A DNA stretch of 56,190 bases from Gallionellaceae bacterium (lineage in GTDB: Bacteria; Pseudomonadota; Gammaproteobacteria; Burkholderiales; Gallionellaceae). The notes below the pieces were generated by a model. That model did not search any database and had not been told where the DNA came from. It saw only the letters and a program-made list of their open reading frames with translations. Every line of letters begins with the position of its first letter. Position 1 is the stretch's first letter. Below, piece after piece: positions 20,198-29,537 of the stretch. The stretch is taken from the NCBI GenBank assembly GCA_030823955.1, contig JAVBYO010000034.1, forward strand, positions 1-56,190. Reading direction: 5' to 3'. A program made the translations under genes and the position numbers.

Positions 20198-21778
20198 ATG
20201 CACAAAAAAATCCTCGTCCTCGATTTCGGTTCCCAGTACACCCAACTCATCGCACGGCGTGTGCGCGAGACACATGTCTATTGCGAACTGCATCCGTGGG
20301 ATATGAGCGAGGCCGATATCCGCGCCTTCAACCCGGCGGGTATCATCCTTTCCGGCGGACCGAACTCGGTGTACGAAGACGAGACACCGAAAGCGCCGCA
20401 GGTGGTGTTCGAACTCGGCGTGCCGGTGTTCGGTATCTGCTACGGCATGCAAACCATGGCGGCGCAACTGGGCGGCAAGGTCGAGTCTGGCAAGGTGCGC
20501 GAGTTCGGTTATGCCGAGATCCGCGCGCAGGGGCATTCCAAGCTGTTCGACGGCATCCAGGATAAGACCAATACACAAGGGCATGGCCTGCTTGATGTGT
20601 GGATGAGCCACGGCGACAAGGTCACGGCCTTGCCGTCCGGTTTCTCGGCCATCGCCTCCAATGAAGCCACACCGTATGCGGCGATGGCGGATGAAGCACG
20701 CCGCTTCTATGCGGTGCAGTTCCATCCCGAAGTGACCCATACCCACCAAGGCAAGGCCATCATCGGCCGCTTCGTGCACGACATCTGCGGCTGCGGTCAG
20801 GACTGGAACATGCCGGATTACATCGCCGAGGCGGTGGCGAAGATCAAGGCGCAGGTGGGCGACGAGGAGGTCATCCTCGGCTTGTCCGGTGGCGTGGATT
20901 CTTCCGTGGCGGCAGCGCTCATCCACCGTGCCATCGGCGATCAGCTCACCTGCGTGTTCGTGGACAACGGTCTGTTGCGCCTGAACGAAGGTGAACAGGT
21001 GATGGAAACCTTTGGCAAGAACCTGAAGATGAAAGTCATCCATGTGGATGCCAGCGTTGAATTCCTGAAGTTCCTTGCCGGTGTCACCGATCCGGAGCAG
21101 AAGCGCAAGATCATCGGGCGCGAATTCGTCGAAGTATTCCAGCGCGAATCGGCCAAGCTCAAACAGGCCAAGTGGTTGGCGCAGGGCACCATCTATCCGG
21201 ACGTGATCGAGTCAGCCGGTTCCAAGACCAAGAAGGCGCATACCATCAAGTCGCACCACAACGTTGGCGGCCTGCCGGAATCCATGCACTTGAAACTGCT
21301 GGAACCGTTACGCGAACTATTTAAAGATGAGGTGCGCGAGCTCGGTGTGGCGCTGGGTTTACCGGCGGATATGGTGTATCGCCACCCGTTCCCCGGCCCA
21401 GGCTTGGGTGTCCGTATCCTTGGCGAAGTGAAGCGCGAATACGCCGAGTTGTTGCGCCGTGCCGATGCCATCTTCATCGAAGAGCTGCGCAACACCAAAG
21501 ATGCCAGCGGCAAAAGCTGGTATGACCTGACCAGCCAAGCTTTCACGGTGTTCCTGCCGGTGAAGTCGGTCGGCGTGATGGGCGATGGCCGTACCTACGA
21601 ATGGGTTGTCAGTTTGCGCGCGGTACAGACACAGGACTTCATGACCGCACACTGGGCGCACCTGCCGTATGAGCTGCTGGGCAAGGTGTCCAACCGCATC
21701 ATCAACGAAGTGCGTGGCATCAATCGCGTGGTGTACGATATTTCCGGCAAGCCGCCCGCGACCATCGAGTGGGAATAA
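20198..21778 (+). CDS. guaA: GMP synthase (glutamine-hydrolysing) GuaA
   Basis: Converts XMP to GMP. It is 526 residues from ATG 20198 ([21 protein letters not shown]). Class I glutamine amidotransferase domain (1 to about 200) with nucleophile Cys in [12 protein letters not shown] and the FHPEVTHT His-Glu pair; ATP-pyrophosphatase domain with P-loop [16 protein letters not shown]-terminal GMP synthase domain ending PPATIEWE. An in-frame ATG at 20138 would begin inside the repeat and is rejected. The PilZ gene begins one base after its stop. Confidence 0.97.
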   Translation: MHKKILVLDFGSQYTQLIARRVRETHVYCELHPWDMSEADIRAFNPAGIILSGGPNSVYEDETPKAPQVVFELGVPVFGICYGMQTMAAQLGGKVESGKVREFGYAEIRAQGHSKLFDGIQDKTNTQGHGLLDVWMSHGDKVTALPSGFSAIASNEATPYAAMADEARRFYAVQFHPEVTHTHQGKAIIGRFVHDICGCGQDWNMPDYIAEAVAKIKAQVGDEEVILGLSGGVDSSVAAALIHRAIGDQLTCVFVDNGLLRLNEGEQVMETFGKNLKMKVIHVDASVEFLKFLAGVTDPEQKRKIIGREFVEVFQRESAKLKQAKWLAQGTIYPDVIESAGSKTKKAHTIKSHHNVGGLPESMHLKLLEPLRELFKDEVRELGVALGLPADMVYRHPFPGPGLGVRILGEVKREYAELLRRADAIFIEELRNTKDASGKSWYDLTSQAFTVFLPVKSVGVMGDGRTYEWVVSLRAVQTQDFMTAHWAHLPYELLGKVSNRIINEVRGINRVVYDISGKPPATIEWE

Positions 21779-21779
21779 A

Positions 21780-22127
21780 ATGCATGGCAGCGTAGTCTAT
21801 TGGAACGTTGTGTTGCTGGTACGGCACGATGGCCAGGAAGTCGCGTATCACGGCCACACTCATGACATCTCACTGACCGGCGCGACCGTGTTCACCGAAA
21901 ACAGGGTGAATTGCCACGAGCCAGTGGTTCTGGCGGTCAGGATACCCAGAGGCAACAAGATCCAGGACTGGAAAGAGATCGAGATCAAATGCCGGAATGC
22001 TATCGGCGTTTCTGAAGAAGATCACTTTCGTGTCCCGTTGCAGTTCATTACCTTCACCGGGGATGGTCGTCAGGTGCTCGAGGCGGCACTCAGGGAGCGG
22101 GGGGGTAATCTGGCTGGAGGCGAATAG
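21780..22127 (+). CDS. PilZ-domain protein, probable c-di-GMP binder with degenerate Arg motif
   Basis: A 115-residue single-domain protein. HTHDISLTGATVF matches the PilZ D/NxSxxG motif. The upstream RxxxR ligand motif is not clearly complete: only one Arg (LLVRHDGQEV) is seen. The start ATG 21780 is one base after the guaA stop, so it is likely co-translated with guaA, linking it to GTP supply. Ligand binding is likely by family but uncertain because of the missing Arg. Confidence 0.75.
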   Translation: MHGSVVYWNVVLLVRHDGQEVAYHGHTHDISLTGATVFTENRVNCHEPVVLAVRIPRGNKIQDWKEIEIKCRNAIGVSEEDHFRVPLQFITFTGDGRQVLEAALRERGGNLAGGE

Positions 22128-22181
22128 CTTCGATTCGAAGAGCTGTCGGGTTAGGGGCTGCACCTCACAACCGAGCACCAA

Positions 22182-22850
22182 TCAGAACAGGTAGCTGTAA
22201 CCGTAGCCTAGATTGTGTGATCTGTTATTCCCATTGATATCCTCTATCTGGTCCGCATACAGGGCCAAACGGTGATGGTCGGCCAGTACTGTCACCAAAG
22301 ACAGGCCGATGACGGAAGTTCGTGCCGTTTGCCGGTATACGATCTCGTCATAACTCAATTCGATGCTACTGCTGCGCCCCTCGTCCAGAAATACTTTGCC
22401 GAATACTCCAACATCGATACCGCTGTCTCCGGTCACACTACAGATCGAGGTGAGTGTCGAACAAGCCTGCAACGAACTGGAAACCGGGGCCAGCACAGCC
22501 CCCACATCCACCTGATCTCCCATATCGACGATGGTTTGCAAAAATACCGAACTGCCGGTCGACTTCAGCGTGGAGGTGCTGCCTGTCGATTGCAGGTAGG
22601 AGGCCGAAAGTCCCAGAGCGAAGTTGGGTGCAAACTGGTACGAATACACCATACTTGGACCGGCCAACCCGGCATGACATTCGGTGCCGATACAGATCGG
22701 GGTGGAAAAAGTCGTGCTGCGGTAAGACAGGCTGAAAGATGAATAACTGCCGTTCGGTTCGGCTTGGACTGTTGTCGTACACAATTCAGCGGCACAAACC
22801 AACATGACCGGCAGGACAAGGGAGGTAATGCTCAGTTTTGATGCTGACAT
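22182..22850 (-). CDS. Small outer-membrane beta-barrel protein (unnamed)
   Basis: A 222-residue protein from ATG 22850 (MSASKLSITSLVLPVML..) with a signal peptide ending near VQA-EP. The mature part is rich in alternating polar/hydrophobic beta strands (SYSSFSLSYRSTTFS, FALGLSASYL, SIELSYDEIVY, HRLALYADQI) and ends in NLGYGYSYLF, with the terminal Phe typical of proteins inserted by BAM. Four Cys (around TPICIGTECH and ACSTLTSICS) could form two disulphides. Similar to opacity/OmpW-like small barrels, but I cannot name the family. A longer in-frame start at 22964 lacks an N-terminal signal and is rejected. Divergent from the coiled-coil gene. Confidence 0.7.
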   Translation of the reverse strand: MSASKLSITSLVLPVMLVCAAELCTTTVQAEPNGSYSSFSLSYRSTTFSTPICIGTECHAGLAGPSMVYSYQFAPNFALGLSASYLQSTGSTSTLKSTGSSVFLQTIVDMGDQVDVGAVLAPVSSSLQACSTLTSICSVTGDSGIDVGVFGKVFLDEGRSSSIELSYDEIVYRQTARTSVIGLSLVTVLADHHRLALYADQIEDINGNNRSHNLGYGYSYLF

Positions 22851-23037
22851 AGTCGGATATCCGCATTGGTTTTCTGCCGGAATTATAAGCGCATCTTGGC
22901 GAACGGCAGTAGCGGCTGGGCTGATGCCGTTGAATTGACCGGTTTTCCCACCGTTATTCGGCACATGCCGGAAACCCCAAGCTGCTACCTTAGCGACAGG
23001 CCAGAATCTTGGTTATATAACGCTAATGAGGTAGATC

Positions 23038-25473
23038 ATGTCAGCTCAAAAGAAAATTCGTTTGGTGACCGATGAGAATCGTGCCGAAACCGAGGCTATC
23101 CAGGAGACACGTAACCGTATGGAGGCCGAGATCGAGGCGCAGCTCGCGATACAGGCCCGTGCCCGTGCCGAAGCACATGCCAGGGCTGTTGCACATAACA
23201 AGGTGCAACAGGAAAACGAATTGGCTGAACAGATCGAGGCGCGTAGCCGGGCCGAAGCACAAACGATCGCCGAAGTGCAGTCGCGTCTGCGCCTGGAGCG
23301 CGAATTGGCCGAATCGGCCAACGCTAAATTGAAGACCGAACAGTTGTTGGCCGAAGCCGTCCAGGCCAAGCTGGCCGCGGAACGTCAGGCTCAGGCGGAA
23401 CTTGAACAACGTCTGGAAGAAGAGCGTCGTATCCGCGCATTGGTCGAGGAACGGGCCAATCTGGATCATGAGGCGGCTTTGCTGGCGCAGGAAAAGAGCC
23501 GTGCCGAAACGATATTGGCGCAGACCTCGCAGGATAAATTCAATGCGGAAAAAGAGGTATTGGCGCTGGTGAAGGCCAAGATGATGGCCGAAGCCACCGT
23601 GTTGGAAGCGAATCAGGCCCGCTCCCGCGCGGAGACCTTGGCTTTGGCCGAAGTCCAGAAACGGGTCGCTGCCGCACTTGAAGCCGAACGCGCCGAGCAG
23701 GCGCGTGCCGAAGAGGAACATAAGGTCGCAGAAGCAATCGAGCTGCGTGTCCGCACCGAACAAGCTGCGCAGGCTGATGCTCGCGCCCGTGTTTCTGCCG
23801 AGTTGCAAGCTGCGGAATTGGCCAAGGTGAGCGCACAGAAGGAACAGGAAGAGCGTCTTGCTGCGGAGCGCAAATTACATGCCGAGCAAGAGATGCTGGC
23901 ATTGTTGAATGCCAGAGTCGAAGCCGAGCAGGCTGCCGCCAAGGAGCGCGAGGCCGCGAACGTCTTGTTGCAGCAGGCTGAAATGGAATCACGCGATCAT
24001 CTGGCTGCCGAGATGCAGGCCAAACAAGCGGCAGAAACCCGTTTGCAGGCCGAGCGGGAACTGATTGAGATGGCGCGTCATCGTGCCGAATCCGAGATGC
24101 GCGCCGCACATGCCGTCGAATTGCAGTTGCATGCAGAAGCGGAAGCGATTGAGGCCGCGAACGAAGAAGCTGAGATGGCCAAACAAAAGGCCGAGATGGC
24201 GAAATACGCGAAACTGATGTCCGCAGAGCGAGCTGCTTTGGATGCCCAGATCCGCGATGACGAAACCGCTGTTGCACAGGCCGATATGCAGGCAAGCACG
24301 GAGCTGCAGAAGAAGCTGGATGCTATCAATGCACGCCTGAAGCTGGCCGAAGAGCATGCCCATCTGATGGTGGTCGAATGCCTGGCGGAAGAAGAGCGTT
24401 TGGCAGCCGAGAAAGCTCTCGTCGAAGCAGAGCGTCAGCGTATCGAAGCCGACCAGCGCGCGACCGAGGCGGCAGCGCAGCGTGCCGCACTGGAAGAAAA
24501 TGCGAAACGCCTGTCAGAAGAACGGGTTATCACTGAAAACAAGACCATCGCGACGATCACCGAACGTATGGATACCGAATTGCGTGCCATCGAGGCGGAC
24601 AACGCCCGTGCCGCCATGGAAGTGAGAGCGCAGGAGGCTGCGGCCGCAAACGTACTGGCCGCTGCCGCCGCGATAGCGATCACAAAATCAAGAGAGGATC
24701 TTGAGATGCGTGCGTTGAATATGGCCCGGGTGCGCTGCGAGTCCGAGGCGAATGCCAGCAAAGTCGCCGAGGAGGCGTTGCAGGCGGAGGCGCGTGCCGC
24801 TGTGCTGGCACGCCAGCGTGCGGCAGTGGCGCTGAAGAACAAACAGATGGCGGAAGAGCTTATCCGTGTCGAGGCCGCACAGCTTGAGATCGAACAGCAG
24901 AAATGCGACGAGGCATCCCGTACCGGAGAAGTGATCAAGGCACGCTTGGATCAGGAGCGCCGCACAGCCGCAGAGATCGAAGCGCGGGTCGCTGCCGAGC
25001 AGGTCGCGGCAGAAGCCGAACAAAAACGTGCCCAAGCCGAGATACTGGCAAGAGAAGCCGCCAACGAAAAATTACAGGCCGAGGAACAGACGATCATGGC
25101 GATGCAGGCACGCGAAGAGATGGATCGTCAATTGACCGCATTCGAGAAGAAAGAGTTTGAGCGCATCAGATCCGAGATCGAGACCGGTCAGTTGTTGATG
25201 AAGTTGCGCAAGACCAGTCTGATCAGCAGGGTATCGCAAGTCGCCCTGGCCGCTTCGATGGTGTTCAGTCTGAGTTTCCTGGTGGCCGGTGGAAGTTCTG
25301 TGGCGACGGCGGAAGATGCGGCAAAATTGGCGCACTCCCCAAGCGCGCTCAAGATACCTGCTGTGCTTGTATCGGCACCGGGCACTGGTCAGGGAACGCA
25401 ATCCGTGGTGATAGCCACGCTGAAGATGTCCACCGAATTGGCGGGTTTCCCGTCGCGGTCGGCAAAGAACTGA
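23038..25473 (+). CDS. Giant coiled-coil protein of 14-residue repeats with C-terminal membrane anchor
   Basis: An 811-residue protein that I do not recognise as a known family. Residues about 20-715 are almost entirely Ala/Glu/Lys/Arg/Gln coiled coil. From about residue 82 to 445 it falls into about 26 tandem 14-residue units (two heptads) of rough form A-[KR]-[LV]-x-A-E-x-x-[LA]-A-x-A-x-[EQ], and a weaker phase continues to about 700. There is no proline in this region. A hydrophobic helix, VALAASMVFSLSFLVAGG (about 735-752), is followed by a roughly 55-residue Ser/Pro/Ala-rich tail; with no signal peptide, the coil is probably cytoplasmic and the tail periplasmic. Possible roles, all inference: filament or scaffold, cell-shape or polar organiser, or a TolA-like spanning rod if the topology is reversed. 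It has its own terminator and is divergent from the outer-membrane barrel gene. Confidence 0.85.
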   Translation: MSAQKKIRLVTDENRAETEAIQETRNRMEAEIEAQLAIQARARAEAHARAVAHNKVQQENELAEQIEARSRAEAQTIAEVQSRLRLERELAESANAKLKTEQLLAEAVQAKLAAERQAQAELEQRLEEERRIRALVEERANLDHEAALLAQEKSRAETILAQTSQDKFNAEKEVLALVKAKMMAEATVLEANQARSRAETLALAEVQKRVAAALEAERAEQARAEEEHKVAEAIELRVRTEQAAQADARARVSAELQAAELAKVSAQKEQEERLAAERKLHAEQEMLALLNARVEAEQAAAKEREAANVLLQQAEMESRDHLAAEMQAKQAAETRLQAERELIEMARHRAESEMRAAHAVELQLHAEAEAIEAANEEAEMAKQKAEMAKYAKLMSAERAALDAQIRDDETAVAQADMQASTELQKKLDAINARLKLAEEHAHLMVVECLAEEERLAAEKALVEAERQRIEADQRATEAAAQRAALEENAKRLSEERVITENKTIATITERMDTELRAIEADNARAAMEVRAQEAAAANVLAAAAAIAITKSREDLEMRALNMARVRCESEANASKVAEEALQAEARAAVLARQRAAVALKNKQMAEELIRVEAAQLEIEQQKCDEASRTGEVIKARLDQERRTAAEIEARVAAEQVAAEAEQKRAQAEILAREAANEKLQAEEQTIMAMQAREEMDRQLTAFEKKEFERIRSEIETGQLLMKLRKTSLISRVSQVALAASMVFSLSFLVAGGSSVATAEDAAKLAHSPSALKIPAVLVSAPGTGQGTQSVVIATLKMSTELAGFPSRSAKN

Positions 25474-25492
25474 ATCAAGGGATCAGGCTTCA

Positions 25493-25518
25493 AGCGGGGA
25501 GTGATCCCCGCTTTTTTT
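25493..25518 (+). terminator. Rho-independent terminator after the coiled-coil gene
   Basis: AGCGGGGA GTGA TCCCCGCT hairpin followed by a run of seven T. Confidence 0.9.
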
Positions 25519-25547
25519 ATGTCCGGCATTGTTATCCAGCCGTTCCC

Positions 25548-25576
25548 TTGAGTCCGGGGCCGGTTTCGGTTACAAT
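25548..25576 (+). promoter_or_regulatory. Promoter of rpsB-tsf and downstream superoperon
   Basis: TTGAGT (25548-25553), 17-base spacer, TACAAT (25571-25576), then a CCGCGCCC discriminator of the kind seen at growth-rate-controlled genes. Confidence 0.75.
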
Positions 25577-25583
25577 CCGCGCC

Positions 25584-25697
25584 CTGTTTTATCGGCATCT
25601 GCCGGAGAACATAATTCGCACATCCGTTCATGTTGGGGTGCCCGCAAGGGTCAAGCTGACGGGTGGAGGACTTAACCCTTAACACATTGGAGTAATC
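25584..25697 (+). promoter_or_regulatory. rpsB 5' leader, candidate S2 autoregulatory RNA
   Basis: A long untranslated leader of about 110 bases separates the promoter from rpsB. It includes the hairpin-prone GGGTGCCCGCAAGGGTCAAG region and ends in TTGGAG before the ATG. In Escherichia coli the rpsB leader mediates feedback by S2; whether this leader does so is inference. Confidence 0.4.
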
Positions 25698-26423
25698 ATG
25701 GCTGTAACTATGCGTCAAATGCTGGAAGCCGGTGTCCATTTCGGACACCAGACCCGTTTCTGGAATCCCAAGATGGCACCGTTCATCTTCGGTCACCGCA
25801 ACAAGATCCACATCATCAACCTGGAAAAGACCGTCGTGATGTTCAACGATGCGCTGAAGCACGTGAGCAAGCTGGCTGCCAAAAAAGGCACCATCCTGTT
25901 CGTCGCGACCAAGCGTCAGGCGCGCGAGATCATCCGCGAAGAAGCTCTTCGCGCCGGTTCCCCTTATGTTGATTACCGCTGGTTGGGCGGTATGCTGACC
26001 AATTTCAAGACCGTGCAGACATCGATCAAGCGCCTGCGCGAACTGGAAGCCATGGTTGCCGACGGCAGCATCGAGAAGGTTTCCAAGAAGGAAGGCCTGA
26101 TGTTGCGCCGCGAATTGGAGAAGCTGGAGCGCAGCCTGGGCGGTATCAAGGATCTGCAAGGTCTGCCATCCGCGATCTTCGTGATCGACGTGGGCTATCA
26201 AAAGGGTACTGTGACCGAAGCGCAAAAGCTGGGCATCCCGGTCATCGGCGTGGTCGATACCAACCACAGCCCGCTGGGTGTGGATTTCGTGATTCCCGGT
26301 AACGACGATTCCAGCCAAGCGATACGCTTGTATGCGCGCGGCGTGGCCGATGCGATTCTGGAAGGTCGTGCCAGCGCATTGACTGAATTGACGGAACAAG
26401 TCGTCGAGGCGAGTGCCGCGTAA
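25698..26423 (+). CDS. rpsB: 30S ribosomal protein S2
   Basis: Ribosomal protein of the 30S subunit. It is 241 residues with the classic [27 protein letters not shown]-terminal region (read in two parts: [16 protein letters not shown] and [14 protein letters not shown]) and the central [34 protein letters not shown] motif. First gene of the superoperon, after a strong promoter and leader, and followed by an intercistronic terminator before tsf as in other proteobacteria. Confidence 0.97.
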   Translation: MAVTMRQMLEAGVHFGHQTRFWNPKMAPFIFGHRNKIHIINLEKTVVMFNDALKHVSKLAAKKGTILFVATKRQAREIIREEALRAGSPYVDYRWLGGMLTNFKTVQTSIKRLRELEAMVADGSIEKVSKKEGLMLRRELEKLERSLGGIKDLQGLPSAIFVIDVGYQKGTVTEAQKLGIPVIGVVDTNHSPLGVDFVIPGNDDSSQAIRLYARGVADAILEGRASALTELTEQVVEASAA

Positions 26424-26441
26424 GCAGCCTCTCCAAGACGA

Positions 26442-26463
26442 AGGGGCGCAAGCCCCTTTTTTT
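26442..26463 (+). terminator. Terminator/attenuator between rpsB and tsf
   Basis: AGGGGC GCAA GCCCCT stem-loop followed by a T-run. The tsf ribosome site (GGAGTGCAAT) follows 20 bases later. It probably terminates part of the transcripts, setting the rpsB:tsf ratio. Confidence 0.85.
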
Positions 26464-26490
26464 ATAAATGTGATTTGTTAGGAGTGCAAT

Positions 26491-27387
26491 ATGGCAGCAA
26501 TTACCGCAGGGATGGTTATGGAGCTGCGCCAGGCGACTGGTCTCGGCATGATGGAATGCAAAAAGGCGCTGACTGAAACTGACGGCGACTTTAAGGCGGC
26601 TGAAGAGCTGCTGCGTATCAAGAGCGGCGCGAAGGCCAGCAAGGCCGCATCGCGTGTAACCGCCGAAGGCGTGGTTGGCGCGTTCATCACTGCCGACGGT
26701 AAGGCCGGTGCAGTTGCGGAAGTGAACTGCGAAACCGACTTCGTGGCCAAGAATGATGACTTCGTTGCGTTTGCCAAAAACGTTGCCGAGATCATAGCCA
26801 AGTCCAATCCGGCTGACGTTGATGCGTTGCTGGCATTGCCGATGGCCGGTTCCAGCGTGGAAGAAACCCGCAAGGCGCTGGTGATGAAGCTGGGCGAGAA
26901 CGTGACGATACGCCGTATCGCCCGTTATGAAGCCGCTAACGGCAAACTGGCGAGCTATTTGCACGGCAGCCGTATCGGTGTGTTGTTGAGCTACACTGGC
27001 GGCGACGAAGCGCTGGGCCGCGATCTGGCGATGCACATTGCCGCCAGCAAGCCGAAGTCGGTTGATGCTTCAGGTGTGAATCCGGAAGACATCGAAACCG
27101 AGCGCCGCATCGCCATCGAGAAGGCCAAAGAAGCCGGCAAGCCGGAAGCGATGCTGGAAAAGATCGCCGAAGGTACCGTGCAGAAATTCCTCAAGGATGT
27201 CACCCTGCTGGGCCAAGTGTTTGTCAAGGCGGAAGACGGCAAGCAGACTATCGAACAGTTGCTGAAGAGCAAGGGTGCAACAGTGACCGGCTTCCAGATG
27301 TTCGTGGTAGGAGAGGGCATCGAGAAGAAGGTCGAAGATTACGCGGCTGAAGTGGCCGCGACTGTTGCTGCAATCAAGAAAGGCTAA
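26491..27387 (+). CDS. tsf: Elongation factor Ts
   Basis: The guanine nucleotide exchange factor for EF-Tu. It is 298 residues. The N-terminal UBA-like domain contains [16 protein letters not shown], and the core carries the signature [17 protein letters not shown] that contacts EF-Tu. It lies 67 bases after rpsB beyond the attenuator and is followed at 4 bases by pyrH. Confidence 0.97.
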   Translation: MAAITAGMVMELRQATGLGMMECKKALTETDGDFKAAEELLRIKSGAKASKAASRVTAEGVVGAFITADGKAGAVAEVNCETDFVAKNDDFVAFAKNVAEIIAKSNPADVDALLALPMAGSSVEETRKALVMKLGENVTIRRIARYEAANGKLASYLHGSRIGVLLSYTGGDEALGRDLAMHIAASKPKSVDASGVNPEDIETERRIAIEKAKEAGKPEAMLEKIAEGTVQKFLKDVTLLGQVFVKAEDGKQTIEQLLKSKGATVTGFQMFVVGEGIEKKVEDYAAEVAATVAAIKKG

Positions 27388-27391
27388 ACCT

Positions 27392-28114
27392 ATGCCGAAC
27401 ACCCCCGCTTACAAACGCATCCTGCTCAAACTCTCCGGCGAAGCCCTGATGGGCGATGATAGCTACGGTATCAACCGGGCGGTCATCGAGCGCATCGTGG
27501 CCGAGATCAAGGAAGTCTCCGAGCTGGGCGTGGAGGTGGCGATGGTGATCGGCGGGGGCAACATCTTTCGTGGTGTGGCACCGGCCGCTGCCGGGATGGA
27601 CCGAGCGACCGCCGATTACATGGGGATGCTGGCCACGGTGATGAACTCGATGGCTTTGCAGGATGCGATGACGCGTGCCGGATTGCAGTGCCGTGTACAG
27701 TCGGCACTGAGTCTGGAGCAGGTGGCCGAGCCGTTCATACGCGGCAAGGCCCTGCGTTATCTGGAAGACGGCAAAGTGGTGATCTTCGCCGCCGGTATCG
27801 GCAGCCCGTTCTTTACCACGGACACCGCCGCCGCATTGCGCGGAGTGGAGATGGATGCCGAAGTCGTCATCAAGGCGACCAAGGTGGACGGTGTATATAC
27901 CGCCGACCCCAAAAAGGATCCGACCGCGACGCGTTACCAAAAGGTGAGCTTCGATGAAGCCATCAACAAAGATTTGAAAGTCATGGATGCGACTGCATTG
28001 ACCCTGTGTCGCGACCAGAAATTACCTATCATCGTGTTCAGTATCTTCAAGGCGGGGGCACTGAAACGTGTGGTGATGGGGCAGGACGAGGGTACGCTGG
28101 TACATTGCGATTGA
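27392..28114 (+). CDS. pyrH: Uridylate kinase PyrH
   Basis: The UMP kinase of pyrimidine synthesis, amino-acid-kinase fold, 240 residues. I choose ATG 27392 ([19 protein letters not shown]) rather than 27365, which lies inside tsf. The ATP loop KLSGEAL, the GGGNIFRG motif and the ADPKKDPTA region are diagnostic. Operon member between tsf and frr. Confidence 0.97.
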   Translation: MPNTPAYKRILLKLSGEALMGDDSYGINRAVIERIVAEIKEVSELGVEVAMVIGGGNIFRGVAPAAAGMDRATADYMGMLATVMNSMALQDAMTRAGLQCRVQSALSLEQVAEPFIRGKALRYLEDGKVVIFAAGIGSPFFTTDTAAALRGVEMDAEVVIKATKVDGVYTADPKKDPTATRYQKVSFDEAINKDLKVMDATALTLCRDQKLPIIVFSIFKAGALKRVVMGQDEGTLVHCD

Positions 28115-28126
28115 TGAGGGATTGAA

Positions 28127-28684
28127 ATGATTGCTGACATCAAGAAGAACGTAGAGCAGAAGATGAACAAATCGCTGGAGGCGCTCAAGGCGGACTTCGG
28201 CAAAGTGCGTACCGGGCGTGCGCATACGGGGATTCTGGATCATGTGATGGTGGATTATTACGGCAGTCCCACAGCAGTGAACCAGGTGGCCAACGTCACA
28301 CTGACGGATGCGCGCACCATCGGTGTGCAGCCATACGAAAAGAATATGATCGGTCCCATCGAAAAAGCGATCCGTGATTCCGATCTCGGTTTGAATCCTT
28401 CGACCAATGGCGACATCATCCGTGTACCGATGCCGATGCTGACCGAGGAACGCCGCCGCGATCTGATCAAGGTCGTGCGCAACGAGGCGGAGAACGCCAA
28501 GGTGGCCGTGCGCAACATCCGTCGCGATGCCAATGAGCAATTGAAAAAACTACTCAAAGACAAAGAAGTCGGCGAGGATGACGAGCGCCGTGCGCAAGAT
28601 GAGGTGCAGAAGTTCACCGACCGCTTTGTGACCGAGATCGACAAGGCCCTGCAAGCAAAAGAAGCAGACCTGATGGCCGTCTGA
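28127..28684 (+). CDS. frr: Ribosome recycling factor
   Basis: Splits post-termination ribosomes with EF-G. It is 185 residues, the standard length. N-terminal [17 protein letters not shown], the central hinge to the small domain with [20 protein letters not shown], and the [16 protein letters not shown] helix are all typical. It is 12 bases after pyrH. A repeat element then separates it from uppS. Confidence 0.97.
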   Translation: MIADIKKNVEQKMNKSLEALKADFGKVRTGRAHTGILDHVMVDYYGSPTAVNQVANVTLTDARTIGVQPYEKNMIGPIEKAIRDSDLGLNPSTNGDIIRVPMPMLTEERRRDLIKVVRNEAENAKVAVRNIRRDANEQLKKLLKDKEVGEDDERRAQDEVQKFTDRFVTEIDKALQAKEADLMAV

Positions 28685-28691
28685 TCGGGCG

Positions 28692-28763
28692 CTAGGATTG
28701 AGGATTGAGAGAAAACCTCTGCGCGGCTCCCCTCAACCCCACAGTCCTAAATCCTAACTCTAG
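28692..28763. repeat. Inverted-repeat element (AGGATTGAG family), copy 2, between frr and uppS
   Basis: CTAGGATTGAGGATTGAGAG (28692-28711) pairs imperfectly with a downstream CCTCAACCC..AGTCCTAAATCCTA segment ending near 28763; the GC-rich loop resembles copy 1 at 6166-6243. It splits an otherwise tight operon and ends 9 bases before the uppS start. Confidence 0.75.
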
Positions 28764-28772
28764 GGATTCGTA

Positions 28773-29537
28773 ATGGCGCTATTTAAAAGTTCCACCCGTA
28801 TCATCCCCGATGCGCCGCTCGTTCCGCGTCATATCGCCATGATCATGGACGGTAACGGACGCTGGGCCAAACAGCGTTTTCTGCCTCGTGTCGCGGGTCA
28901 CCAGCGCGGGGTCGAGACCGTACGCGAGATGGTCAAAGCGTGCCGCATCTTGGGCGTGGAGTACCTCACCCTGTTCGCGTTCAGCAGCGAGAATTGGCGG
29001 CGTCCGGCCGACGAAGTCTCTTTCCTGATGCAATTATTCGTAAAGATGCTCGAACGAGAAGTCGGCAAGCTGCATGAAGCTAAAGTCCGCCTGAAGATCG
29101 TCGGCGATCTGTCGCGTTTCGATGAACAACTCAGACGTTATATCGCCGAGGCCGAACAATTGACCGCTGACAATGACGGACTGACCCTGACCATCGCCGC
29201 CAACTACGGTGGTCGCTGGGACATCATGCATGCTATGCAGGGCCTGTGGAAAGCCCATCCGGAAAAAGCCGGAGATTTCAGCGAAGAGGATCTGGAGCCT
29301 TACCTGTCGATGCATTATGCCCCCGAACCCGATCTGTTCATCCGCACGGGGGGCGAGCAGCGCATCAGTAATTTCCTGCTCTGGCAATTGGCCTATACCG
29401 AACTTTATTTCACCGACATCTTGTGGCCCGCATTCGATCAAGCGGCCCTGGAGGTGGCGATCCAGTCCTACCAGAAACGCGAGCGGCGTTACGGACGCAC
29501 CAGCGAGCAGCTCACCGGGGGTAAAACGGATGCTTAA
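28773..29537 (+). CDS. uppS: Undecaprenyl diphosphate synthase UppS
   Basis: The cis-prenyltransferase that makes the C55 lipid carrier for cell-wall and polysaccharide synthesis. It is 254 residues. [16 protein letters not shown] at residues 22-37 carries the catalytic Asp, FSSENWRRP follows, and the C-terminal [19 protein letters not shown] is the family signature. It overlaps cdsA by 8 bases. Confidence 0.97.
   Translation: MALFKSSTRIIPDAPLVPRHIAMIMDGNGRWAKQRFLPRVAGHQRGVETVREMVKACRILGVEYLTLFAFSSENWRRPADEVSFLMQLFVKMLEREVGKLHEAKVRLKIVGDLSRFDEQLRRYIAEAEQLTADNDGLTLTIAANYGGRWDIMHAMQGLWKAHPEKAGDFSEEDLEPYLSMHYAPEPDLFIRTGGEQRISNFLLWQLAYTELYFTDILWPAFDQAALEVAIQSYQKRERRYGRTSEQLTGGKTDA

Noticed and set aside
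22851-22964. 38-residue N-terminal extension of the outer-membrane barrel protein
   Set aside because: It would bury the signal peptide.
23280-24400. CRISPR-like or satellite repeat
   Set aside because: The 42-base period is a codon-level result of the 14-residue protein repeat; no identical DNA repeats with spacers exist. No CRISPR array was seen anywhere in the window.
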